Below, piece after piece: positions 5,044 through 11,309 of a stretch of DNA of 13,009 nucleotides. The DNA comes from CAYMUB01 sp964393545 (GTDB taxonomy: Bacteria; Patescibacteriota; Microgenomatia; Daviesbacterales; UBA10151): NCBI GenBank assembly GCA_964393545.1, contig CAYMUB010000052.1, positions 1 through 13,009 of the forward strand, read 5' to 3'. The translations under genes and the position numbers were made by a program. The first letter of the stretch is position 1. Each line of letters starts with the position of its first letter. The notes under the pieces are model-generated. The model was not told the DNA's origin. It did not search any database and worked only from the letters and a program-made list of their open reading frames with translations.

Positions 5044-6267
5044 GTGGAGTACAAAGAGATTATTACAGAAGCTTTGGGTACACTGACCATAAACAAACTT
5101 AGAACTGGATTGGCTGCTTTAGGCATTGTGATTGGTATAGGTTCTGTGATTGCCTTAATATCTTTAGGCCAGGCCACTCAACAAGCAGTCCAAAGTAGAA
5201 TACAAGCTTTAGGATCTAATTTATTAACTGTTATTCCTGGCTCCCAAAACAGCGGGGCAGTCAGAGGAGCAGCAGGTGGAGGAATCACATTGAGTTTAGA
5301 TGATGCCAAAGCAATTGAAAATTCAAAAGACCAAGTCAATACAATTTTGTCTGTTTCCCCTGAATTTCAAAGAAGACTTCAGGTAACCACAGGTAAAACC
5401 AATACTAATGTCCAAGTGATTGGGGTTATCCCTGCTTATGCCAGGGTGCATAAATTTGATATTGCTTCAGGTTCTTTTATTACCCAAAGGGACGTGGATA
5501 GTATGACTAAGGTAGCAGTTTTAGGGTCTCAAGTGGTGTCTGATTTGTTTGGAAATGGGGAAGCGCTTGGGCAAAGTATTAGAATAAACAGCCAGACTTT
5601 TAATGTTATTGGCACTACAGTATCCAAAGGCGGGACAGGATTTCAAAATCAGGATAATATAGTCTGGGTGCCGCTATCTTCAGCTCAGAAACAATTGTTT
5701 GGAGTTGATTATTTATCTTCAATTGCTTTGGAGGCAAAATCTCCAGATGTAATGACTGATGCTCAAAACCAGGTAGGATATTTATTGTTAGACAGACATA
5801 AGTTAAACGATCCTACACAGGCAGATTTTTCTATCTTTTCTCAACAAGATATTCTAAATACAGCCTCTGCCACCACCGGCACTTTTACAGCTCTTCTTTC
5901 TGGCATTGCTGCTATCTCACTTTTGGTAGGAGGGATTGGGATAATGAATATTATGCTGGTGACAGTAACTGAAAGAACCAGGGAGATTGGTTTAAGAAAA
6001 GCTTTAGGGGCAAGGAAAAATATAATAACAGCACTATTTTTAATAGAATCTGTAATTTTAACTTTTGTGGGAGGAATTATTGGTATGGTTTTAGGAGTGT
6101 CTTCCTCTTATATTATTTCTAATTTGACCAGTTCACCGTTTGTACTTTCCGGCTCAGCAATTTTTTTGGCTATTGGGGTTTCAGCTGGAATAGGTATCCT
6201 GTTTGGCTGGTATCCTGCAAATCGTGCCTCAAACTTAGAACCTATTGAAGCATTAAGGTATGAATAA
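5044..6267 (+). CDS. MacB-like ABC transporter permease (FtsX/MacB_PCD family)
   Basis: This 407-residue inner-membrane protein starts with GTG 5044, and the first helix context MEYKEIITEALGTL is typical of the family. Membrane segments are seen at about 22-41, 284-306, 328-352 and 372-390, with a large extracytoplasmic MacB periplasmic core domain between the first two. The loop TERTREIGLRKALGA (309-323), the coupling element that meets the ATPase, and the end YPANRASNLEPIEALRYE (390-407) are diagnostic. Family members export peptides, antibiotics or lipoproteins or act in envelope signalling. No MacA-type adaptor is next to it; a DUF5666 membrane protein follows instead. The start lacks a good SD, so it is probably coupled to the ATPase gene. 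Confidence 0.92.
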   Translation: MEYKEIITEALGTLTINKLRTGLAALGIVIGIGSVIALISLGQATQQAVQSRIQALGSNLLTVIPGSQNSGAVRGAAGGGITLSLDDAKAIENSKDQVNTILSVSPEFQRRLQVTTGKTNTNVQVIGVIPAYARVHKFDIASGSFITQRDVDSMTKVAVLGSQVVSDLFGNGEALGQSIRINSQTFNVIGTTVSKGGTGFQNQDNIVWVPLSSAQKQLFGVDYLSSIALEAKSPDVMTDAQNQVGYLLLDRHKLNDPTQADFSIFSQQDILNTASATTGTFTALLSGIAAISLLVGGIGIMNIMLVTVTERTREIGLRKALGARKNIITALFLIESVILTFVGGIIGMVLGVSSSYIISNLTSSPFVLSGSAIFLAIGVSAGIGILFGWYPANRASNLEPIEALRYE

Positions 6268-6288
6268 ATATTTGAAAGGAGGTGAGTT

Positions 6289-6711
6289 ATGAAAAATATA
6301 AATGCAATAGCGATTATTTTGCTTCTTGTTGGCTTAGGTGCAGGTTTTTTTGCCGGAATGCAGTATCAGAAAAGCCAACGTCAGGCAGGACAATTTGACA
6401 GACAAACAGGTAATCAAGGTCAGGGTAGAAGGTTTGGTAATAATATGAGACCAGTGTCTGGAGAAATACTTTCTTCTGATGATAAAAGTATTACTGTAAA
6501 ACTCCAAGATGGCAGTAGTAAAATTGTACTTTTGTCTGATAAAACACAAATCAATAAAGCAGCAACTGCTCAAAAAACTGATTTAAAAACAGGAGAAAAA
6601 GTGGCTGTGTTTGGGACTGAAAATTCAGATGGAAGTGTCACAGCTCAAAGTATCCAACTTAACCCACAATTTGGTGGGCGATTAGGTACACCAAGTGCTT
6701 CTCCAAAATAA
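6289..6711 (+). CDS. Membrane-anchored DUF5666-type protein
   Basis: This 140-residue protein has one N-terminal membrane segment (residues 7-24), a Gln/Gly/Arg-rich linker (29-54) and a small beta domain (56-124) with the pattern GEILSSDDKSITVKLQDG ... GEKVAVFGT, which resembles DUF5666 (a predicted OB-like beta fold). The Pro/Ser tail is probably disordered. A perfect SD (AAAGGAGGTG) lies just before ATG 6289, and the gene is 21 nt after the permease, so it belongs to the same operon. In related exporters this position often holds the adaptor; here the small extracytoplasmic beta domain may be an accessory subunit, which is inferred from position only. Confidence 0.75.
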   Translation: MKNINAIAIILLLVGLGAGFFAGMQYQKSQRQAGQFDRQTGNQGQGRRFGNNMRPVSGEILSSDDKSITVKLQDGSSKIVLLSDKTQINKAATAQKTDLKTGEKVAVFGTENSDGSVTAQSIQLNPQFGGRLGTPSASPK

Positions 6712-6729
6712 AATAGTAAGATAAATTTT

Positions 6730-7611
6730 ATGAGTAGATTTAAAATTGGGTTATCTTTTGTAATAATGGCTTTTGTCATAGTAGCTGTTATTCCATTTTT
6801 TCGTCCTAACTCGCATAGTGTAGCTAGGTTTGTTAAGTCTATCTCAACTGGGGAAAGTTTAGATAAAGTAATAACTCAGGTTTTAGATGGAGCAAAAGGC
6901 AATTATGGGATTGTCATTAAAAACCTAAAAACAGGTGAAAGTTTTCTGCTTAATGAGCATCAAACTTTTCCACCAGGCAGTTTATATAAACTTTGGGTGA
7001 TGGCTGAAGCTTTTGATCAAGTAGAAACTGGTGATCTAAAAGAAGATGAAATATTAAGCCAAGATGTAAAAATCCTAAATAAAGAATTTGGTATTTCTAA
7101 TGATTCAGCTGAACTTACAGAAGGAGAGATAACCCTTTCTGCATCTGACGCACTTAAACAGATGATCGAAATTTCTCACAACTATGCAGCATTGCTTTTA
7201 ACTGAAAAAATTGGATTATCCAATGTGGCTAAATTCTTGCAAGAAAAAGGATTTAAAGAAACATCAATGGGAATAGACGGATCAGATCCAGCATCTACCC
7301 CTTATGATATTGCTTTATTTCTTGAAAAGCTATATCAAGGTAAATTAGTCAGTCAAACATATTCTACAAGAATGATTGACCTTCTAAAGAATCAACAGCT
7401 TAATGGTAAGCTGCCAAAGTATCTTCCAGAAGATGCAGTCATAGCTCATAAAACCGGAGAGATTGATTATTATTCTCACGATGCAGGCATAGTCTACCTG
7501 CCTTCAGGTGATTATATTATTGTGATTTTATCAAAGAGTGATTATCCGCCTGGAGCTGAGGATAGGATAGCTCAAGTTTCTAAAGCAGTCTATGAATATT
7601 TCAAGGATTGA
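6730..7611 (+). CDS. Class A beta-lactamase-fold serine hydrolase
   Basis: This 293-residue protein has an N-terminal membrane segment (residues 7-24) and an exported hydrolase domain (about 45-293). The catalytic motifs are S84-L-Y-K87 (SxxK), S149-H-N151 in place of S-D-N, and K241-T-G243. The omega-loop motif E-x-x-L-N of true class A beta-lactamases is not seen; the region reads GIDGSDPASTPYD. Without that Glu, beta-lactam breakdown would be poor, so a peptidoglycan peptidase or esterase role is as likely as resistance. The gene follows the DUF5666 gene by 18 nt, has no SD, and has a TAAGAT box 7 nt before ATG 6730, so it may have its own leaderless transcript. It overlaps msrB tail to tail by 11 nt. 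Confidence 0.85.
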   Translation: MSRFKIGLSFVIMAFVIVAVIPFFRPNSHSVARFVKSISTGESLDKVITQVLDGAKGNYGIVIKNLKTGESFLLNEHQTFPPGSLYKLWVMAEAFDQVETGDLKEDEILSQDVKILNKEFGISNDSAELTEGEITLSASDALKQMIEISHNYAALLLTEKIGLSNVAKFLQEKGFKETSMGIDGSDPASTPYDIALFLEKLYQGKLVSQTYSTRMIDLLKNQQLNGKLPKYLPEDAVIAHKTGEIDYYSHDAGIVYLPSGDYIIVILSKSDYPPGAEDRIAQVSKAVYEYFKD

Positions 7612-7993
7612 AAATTTTAGGAAGTGGTTGATCTTTAGGGATAAAACGGATTGATAAAGAGTTTACGCAATGACGGGTGTTTTTTTCAGTTAGATGTTCT
7701 CCTACAAACTCATGACCCAAATGAGCTTCACAATTTGTACATTGGATTTCTGTTCTTGTCTGGTCTGAATCAGGTAAGCGTTTTACTGCATTAGGATAGT
7801 CTTTATCAAATGAAGGCCAGCCACACCCCGCATCAAATTTAGATTCTGAAGAAAATAAAGGAGCATTGCATTTTTTACAGATAAACACCCCGTCTTCATA
7901 AAAATCATCATATTCTCCAGAGAAAGGGGTTTCGGTTCCTCTGTCCTCAATAATTTCTTTTTCCTGAGGAGTTAATTTATTGTACATATCCAA
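7601..7993 (-). CDS. msrB: Peptide-methionine (R)-S-oxide reductase MsrB
   Basis: MsrB reduces the R form of methionine sulfoxide in oxidised proteins, usually with thioredoxin. In the 130-residue reading, the zinc site is formed by C39/C42 (CKKC) and C85/C88 (CTNC); the resolving Cys is C57 in GCGWPSF; and the catalytic Cys is C109 in R-H-C-V-N-S. GHEF at 93-96 and RFIPK near the end also match. Length is normal for a single-domain enzyme, and it appears cytoplasmic. The start is uncertain: TTG at 7993 gives MDMYNKL, ATG at 7987 gives MYNKL, and neither has a clear SD. The gene converges with the hydrolase gene and diverges from the methyltransferase gene. Confidence 0.94.
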   Translation of the reverse strand: MDMYNKLTPQEKEIIEDRGTETPFSGEYDDFYEDGVFICKKCNAPLFSSESKFDAGCGWPSFDKDYPNAVKRLPDSDQTRTEIQCTNCEAHLGHEFVGEHLTEKNTRHCVNSLSIRFIPKDQPLPKIFNP

Positions 7994-8009
7994 TATCTCA
8001 TGTAAAATG

Positions 8010-8038
8010 ACTGTAGAATAAATTTAATTCTGCGTCAA
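8010..8038 (-). promoter_or_regulatory. Candidate msrB promoter
   Basis: On the minus strand TTGACG (8033-8038) and TACAGT (8010-8015) are 17 bp apart. Initiation near 8003 would leave 10-16 nt before the possible msrB starts. The -10 is a weak match. Confidence 0.35.
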
Positions 8039-8047
8039 TAAACCCTT

Positions 8048-8788
8048 ATGAGTAAAAGAATTATTTTAGAAGGCCGGAACACTATTCATGATGCTTTATC
8101 TTCCAATAAGAAAATAAAGACGGTTTTTATAGCCAAAGAAAGTATTAATGATCCAAAGATACAAGAAATTATTAAGATAGCAAGACATAAAAAAATTCCA
8201 TTAAACATAGTATCTGGAAAAGAAATAAAAAATAGAGCCAAATCTTTTAATCCTCAAAATATTTTAGCTGAAATGGAAGTAGAGGAAGTTTTTTTAAAGG
8301 AAATTTTACAAAAAAACAAAAATGCCTGTATATTAGTTTTTAACCGTTTGGATTATGAGCAAAATTTGGGGGCAATTTTAAGGACTGCCTGGGGAGCAGG
8401 AGTTGATGCCATAATAGTTTCTCCAAACGGAGTTCATGAAATAACCCCGGTGGTAGCAAAAGTTTCTATGGGAGGAGTGGCCTATGTGCCTGTAATTGCC
8501 CAAAGTTTGTTTCCAGCTTTAAAGCTTTTAAAAGATGAAGGTGTTCCCATTGTGGGGGTGGAAAGTAAAATGGGAGAGGTTTATTCCAAGCAAAATCTTT
8601 TGGGACCTGTAGCTTTTGTATTTGGGGGAGAAGATTCAAGCTTATCAGAACCTTTAAAAAAATATTGTGATTTATTTATCCATATTCCTATGAATTCTGA
8701 ACTTTCTTCTTTAAATGTCAGTGTGGCAACAGCCATTATTGTTTTTGAAAAACTCCGTCAGGAAACTGACGCAAAAAATCTGATATAA
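8048..8788 (+). CDS. rlmB: SpoU/TrmH-family RNA 2'-O-methyltransferase, RlmB-like
   Basis: This 246-residue protein uses S-adenosylmethionine to methylate a ribose 2'-OH in RNA. The N-terminal substrate-binding domain starts with the family's G-x-N-x-(I/V)-x-x-A-L pattern (GRNTIHDAL, 9-17). The trefoil-knot SPOUT domain has motif 1 at 99-116 (NRLDYEQNLGAILRTAWG, with R112), motif 2 FVFGGEDSSLS (190-200) and motif 3 IPMNSELSSLNVSVATA (213-229, with N223). The two-domain layout and length fit RlmB, which makes Gm2251 in 23S rRNA, better than short tRNA TrmL/TrmH enzymes; the exact target is not certain. There is no SD before ATG 8048, and no good promoter was found. Confidence 0.9.
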   Translation: MSKRIILEGRNTIHDALSSNKKIKTVFIAKESINDPKIQEIIKIARHKKIPLNIVSGKEIKNRAKSFNPQNILAEMEVEEVFLKEILQKNKNACILVFNRLDYEQNLGAILRTAWGAGVDAIIVSPNGVHEITPVVAKVSMGGVAYVPVIAQSLFPALKLLKDEGVPIVGVESKMGEVYSKQNLLGPVAFVFGGEDSSLSEPLKKYCDLFIHIPMNSELSSLNVSVATAIIVFEKLRQETDAKNLI

Positions 8789-8789
8789 T
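8781..8789 (+). promoter_or_regulatory. Extended -10 element with no clear gene behind it
   Basis: TGATATAAT (8781-8789) overlaps the rlmB stop codon. Initiation near 8796 coincides with a GTG that opens only 19 codons (8796-8855), so the promoter seems to have lost its gene. Confidence 0.4.
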
Positions 8790-8851
8790 TTAGATGTGAC
8801 AAAAAATCCTTCAGTAAATTTATTTTTACAAACAGTGGAAATATTGTGTTA

Positions 8852-9070
8852 TTAAAGGGTTGCAAATCCGCGGACATGGAGAATATCATTTTGCTTTATA
8901 TCACGGACATCCGATGAGGTAAGAGTAAGCAGTGCCACTGTTTTTCCTGTCGCAGTAACAAACTCCACTTCTGCTGCTTTACCCCCATCATAAACATTTA
9001 CCACAGCCCCCATATCCCCCGCACTAAGGCTGTGTTCCTTAATATCATGCGTAAGTATGACTGTTTCCAA
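8852..9070 (-). CDS. DUF4926 family protein
   Basis: This small cytoplasmic protein matches the DUF4926 pattern: V-x-L-T-H-D-I, then L-x-x-G-D-x-G-A-V-V-x-V-Y-D-G-G-K-A, then E-V-E-F-V, then T-V-A-L-L-T-L (SH3-like beta fold; function unknown). The 72-residue reading starts at a TTG (9068-9070). The family N-terminus normally runs slightly longer, and the in-frame codons upstream (HKFRELETV) fit it. They lead to an ATA at 9086-9088 with an AAGAGGA SD about 6 nt before, exactly where an ATG is expected. Either ATA is used as a rare start, the TTG is used, or the start codon has mutated. DUF4926 genes often follow a DUF6883 gene, as here. Confidence 0.82.
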   Translation of the reverse strand: METVILTHDIKEHSLSAGDMGAVVNVYDGGKAAEVEFVTATGKTVALLTLTSSDVRDIKQNDILHVRGFATL

Positions 9071-9108
9071 CTCTCTAAATTTGTGTATAAAATTTCCTCT
9101 TAAGTATA

Positions 9109-9426
9109 TTATACAGGATAAGCAGTTACGAAATTAGGTCTGCTTTCTCCTGTTTTAATAAACCAAACAGTAACGATCTTAACAGTTTTTCCAATGGGTT
9201 TTTTAATTGTTCCTTCTACAACATAATTAGTACCATAGGAGAATTTTCTTACATTTTTGACATCATTCTCCTTTGCTATCCGCAACAGCGATTCTGCTAA
9301 TTTGTCTACATTTGTTTCGTCAAATCCTAATCCACGAAAAAATTTGGCTTTAGAACTTCCTACCGGATGACTTTCTGAAAGTATGTAATCTGTTAATTTT
9401 CTCCCAAAAGTCCTAAAATTTGCTTG
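9109..9426 (-). pseudogene. DUF6883 family gene lacking a start (5' degraded)
   Basis: The minus strand encodes an unbroken reading frame ending in VTAYPV and TAA (9109-9111). It contains KLTDYILSESHPVG, then KAKFFRGLGF, then YGTNYVVEG and TVWFIKTGE, the ordered blocks of DUF6883 (unknown function, commonly paired with DUF4926). About 95 residues of the family core are intact. However, no ATG, GTG or TTG precedes KLTDY; a TAA closes the frame at 9427-9429, and the usual 10-18 N-terminal residues are missing or unrecognisable. The gene therefore looks truncated at its 5' end, next to a palindromic repeat at 9456-9493. A non-standard start cannot be excluded. It lies 20-40 nt before the DUF4926 gene on the same strand. 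Confidence 0.72.
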
Positions 9427-9455
9427 TTAGCCCAGCCTCAAAAATGCTAAAAATT

Positions 9456-9493
9456 CCGAGGTGTAGCTACACTTCCACCCCCGAGGTGGAAGT
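9456..9493. repeat. Palindromic element with two competing hairpins
   Basis: CCGAGGTG occurs twice (9456-9463 and 9481-9488). Between them are a perfect 12-bp palindrome GTGTAGCTACAC (9461-9472) and ACTTCCACC (9471-9479), which pairs perfectly with GGTGGAAGT (9485-9493) across a 5-nt loop. The overlap at 9471-9475 means that only one hairpin can form at a time. No T-tract follows closely, so a plain terminator is unlikely; a REP-like dispersed repeat is the best guess. It marks the edge of the degraded DUF6883 gene. Confidence 0.6.
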
Positions 9494-9525
9494 CTTAATT
9501 TCTAATGGGTGGATTTTTAGAAAAG

Positions 9526-9534
9526 TGGTACACT
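9526..9534 (+). promoter_or_regulatory. Extended -10 promoter of tspO
   Basis: TGGTACACT (9526-9534) ends 7 nt before ATG 9542, so transcription would begin on or next to the start codon. No -35 box is evident. Confidence 0.45.
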
Positions 9535-9541
9535 GGAGATA

Positions 9542-10012
9542 ATGCCTAAAGATATCTCAAAGCTCATTTTTTCTATTGTAATTTGTTTAGGAGCAGGAAT
9601 CATTGGATCAGTTTTTACCATATCTTCTATCCCAACTTGGTATGCTGTTTTAAATAAACCCTTCTTTTCTCCACCTAACTTTGTTTTTGGACCTGTTTGG
9701 ACAGTCCTTTATATTTTGATGGGAATCTCATTATATCTGGTGATAAGTAAAAAGGAAAAAGTAAAAAGGAAAAATGGGATTAACTTGTTTTTTATTCAAC
9801 TAGTACTTAATATTTTGTGGTCTGTTATCTTTTTTGGAATGAAAAATCCTGCCTTAGCTTTAATAGATATATTAGCTTTATGGATTGCGATTGTTTTAAC
9901 AATAAAATCTTTTTCTAAGATAAACAAATTGGCAGGAAAACTTTTAATCCCTTACTTTCTTTGGGTCAGCTTTGCCTCCATTTTAAACTTAGCTATTGTG
10001 CTGTTAAATTAA
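9542..10012 (+). CDS. tspO: TspO/MBR family membrane protein
   Basis: This 156-residue protein has the five membrane helices of the TspO (tryptophan-rich sensory protein, peripheral benzodiazepine receptor) family, which binds porphyrins and related ligands. Diagnostic parts are the G-x-x-G of helix 1 (19-22), WYAVLNKPFFSPP (33-45), VFGPVWTVLYILMG (48-61), QLVLNILWSVIFFG (86-99) and PYFLWVSFASILNLAI (137-152). The highly charged loop KKEKVKRK at 70-77 lies between helices 2 and 3. There is no SD, and the -10 box is 7 nt from the ATG, so the message is probably leaderless. It converges with the M23-like gene with only 2 nt between stop codons. Its physiological role here is unknown. Confidence 0.93.
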   Translation: MPKDISKLIFSIVICLGAGIIGSVFTISSIPTWYAVLNKPFFSPPNFVFGPVWTVLYILMGISLYLVISKKEKVKRKNGINLFFIQLVLNILWSVIFFGMKNPALALIDILALWIAIVLTIKSFSKINKLAGKLLIPYFLWVSFASILNLAIVLLN

Positions 10013-10014
10013 AG

Positions 10015-11208
10015 CTATCTTCTATATATTTGGGTGGTTGAGTTAATTCTTACCTCAAGAGTTTCTTTATCTTTTAGTTTATAAGTAATTGACCCTGCAG
10101 GTATTTTTCCTGGAATAAGTTTAACCTCAGGAGTGTATCTATCCTCATTCCAAGCTTTGCCATCTGCATCCACATAGGAAAAAGGTACAACCTCATATTT
10201 AACAAGTTGCCCAACACCTACATCTTTTGGATCAGGAGTATTCCCAGCTACTGCAAATTGTCCTGCTTTACCATTAAAATTACCTAAAGAAATAAAAACT
10301 TTACTGGGGTCAAAAACATTATAAGCAATAGTCATCTGTGCATCCCAAAACCTGCCGTCAATATTCTTAGGATCATATCCAACTCTAAACCAAGTACCGA
10401 CTAATTTTCCGGGAATATCATAATCTATTTTTCCTCCTCTAGGTTCTACTTTACGTACCACTTTGGTCAAAAGTTGACTTTTTATGGAATCTGCAAAATA
10501 ATCAAAAGGATCAACTGTGTGAATTTTCCAGTATTCATTTTCATAACGTTTAGGATTTAACCCTGGCAAGGTTATATTCTGATCATGCATTGAAAAGTCA
10601 AAAGGGTGTTCTGCTAATTTACCAATTATTTGCCCTTCTTTAACAGGGATATTTGCCTCATAATTTGTGGTGCCATTTCTAGAATCCCTTTTAGCTCCTA
10701 TTTTACTTTGGATCTCATCAGATAATTTATCTATATGGATATAAATTGTGGAAACACCGCAATTGTGATTTATCACCAGTCTCCAGTCATTAATTTTAGG
10801 GGCATTTCCTTCAGTATAGACTTGAGTGTGATTTTCAGCTTGAACAATAGTTCCATCTGCAGGGGAGTAGATGTCATAAATAGCAGGGAGCTTAGTATAG
10901 TCATCACCACGTTTGACAGATTTAGGTGCCCAATACTCATGATCTGTGGGAGTAACATGTGAATCAGACATTCTTCCCAAGGGAGTGATCAATCCCAGAT
11001 CCTCTACTTTGATGGGAGATACTGAGAATTTGGGGTGTTCTTTACAGTTTCCACCGGTAAAATTTGACTTGAACCCCAATTTGTTTCCTGTTTTTTGTTG
11101 GTAGATTTCTTTAGCTTTAAAGACGGTAATTACCAAAAATCCTACAACCAAAACCCCAATAATAATTAAAATTACTGAGAAACCTTTTTGGAGAGCTTTA
11201 GAGGACAT
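10015..11208 (-). CDS. Membrane-anchored M23-like (LytM fold) protein
   Basis: The start is taken at ATG 11206-11208, giving 397 residues. A longer reading to 11298 is possible but would run through the promoter at 11216-11243. Residues 11-30 span the membrane. Residues 70-210 resemble the LytM/M23 fold: ITPLGRMSDSH (74-84), SPADGTIV (115-122), IYIHIDKLS (155-163), VKEGQIIGKL (189-198) and FDFSMHD (203-209). Candidate metal ligands are H84, D89 or H90, H158 and H208, but the canonical H-x-x-x-D and H-x-H spacings are not kept, so zinc binding and peptidoglycan cleavage are doubtful. The C-terminal 150 residues are beta-rich and unrecognised. It probably acts at the cell envelope. Confidence 0.75.
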   Translation of the reverse strand: MSSKALQKGFSVILIIIGVLVVGFLVITVFKAKEIYQQKTGNKLGFKSNFTGGNCKEHPKFSVSPIKVEDLGLITPLGRMSDSHVTPTDHEYWAPKSVKRGDDYTKLPAIYDIYSPADGTIVQAENHTQVYTEGNAPKINDWRLVINHNCGVSTIYIHIDKLSDEIQSKIGAKRDSRNGTTNYEANIPVKEGQIIGKLAEHPFDFSMHDQNITLPGLNPKRYENEYWKIHTVDPFDYFADSIKSQLLTKVVRKVEPRGGKIDYDIPGKLVGTWFRVGYDPKNIDGRFWDAQMTIAYNVFDPSKVFISLGNFNGKAGQFAVAGNTPDPKDVGVGQLVKYEVVPFSYVDADGKAWNEDRYTPEVKLIPGKIPAGSITYKLKDKETLEVRINSTTQIYRR

Positions 11209-11215
11209 ACTTTTA

Positions 11216-11243
11216 GTATTATCCCTTTTCAAAAGTATGTCAA
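11216..11243 (-). promoter_or_regulatory. Promoter of the M23-like gene
   Basis: On the minus strand TTGACA (11238-11243) and TAATAC (11216-11221) are 16 bp apart. Initiation falls on or next to the ATG at 11208, which fixes the start of the gene and implies a leaderless transcript. Confidence 0.55.
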
Positions 11244-11309
11244 ATACACCTAGATTAAATTTCCAAAAGGTCGTAAAATTTATCTGTGAATTATCCAAGA
11301 AAAGAAGTA

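Noticed and set aside
8756..8771. CGTCAG-GAAA-CTGACG hairpin at the end of rlmB as a terminator
   Set aside because: It lies inside the coding sequence and is followed by A-rich, not T-rich, DNA on the plus strand. On the minus strand it is about 80 nt past the DUF4926 stop, with only a weak T-run.
10735..10962. Plus-strand 75-codon and alternative minus-strand 61-codon ORFs in the M23-like gene
   Set aside because: They are shadows of the conserved frame, with no initiation signals or recognisable sequence.
11209..11298. N-terminal 30-residue extension of the M23-like protein
   Set aside because: The stretch contains a promoter for the shorter form, and a membrane-anchor start at 11208 is the expected N-terminus.
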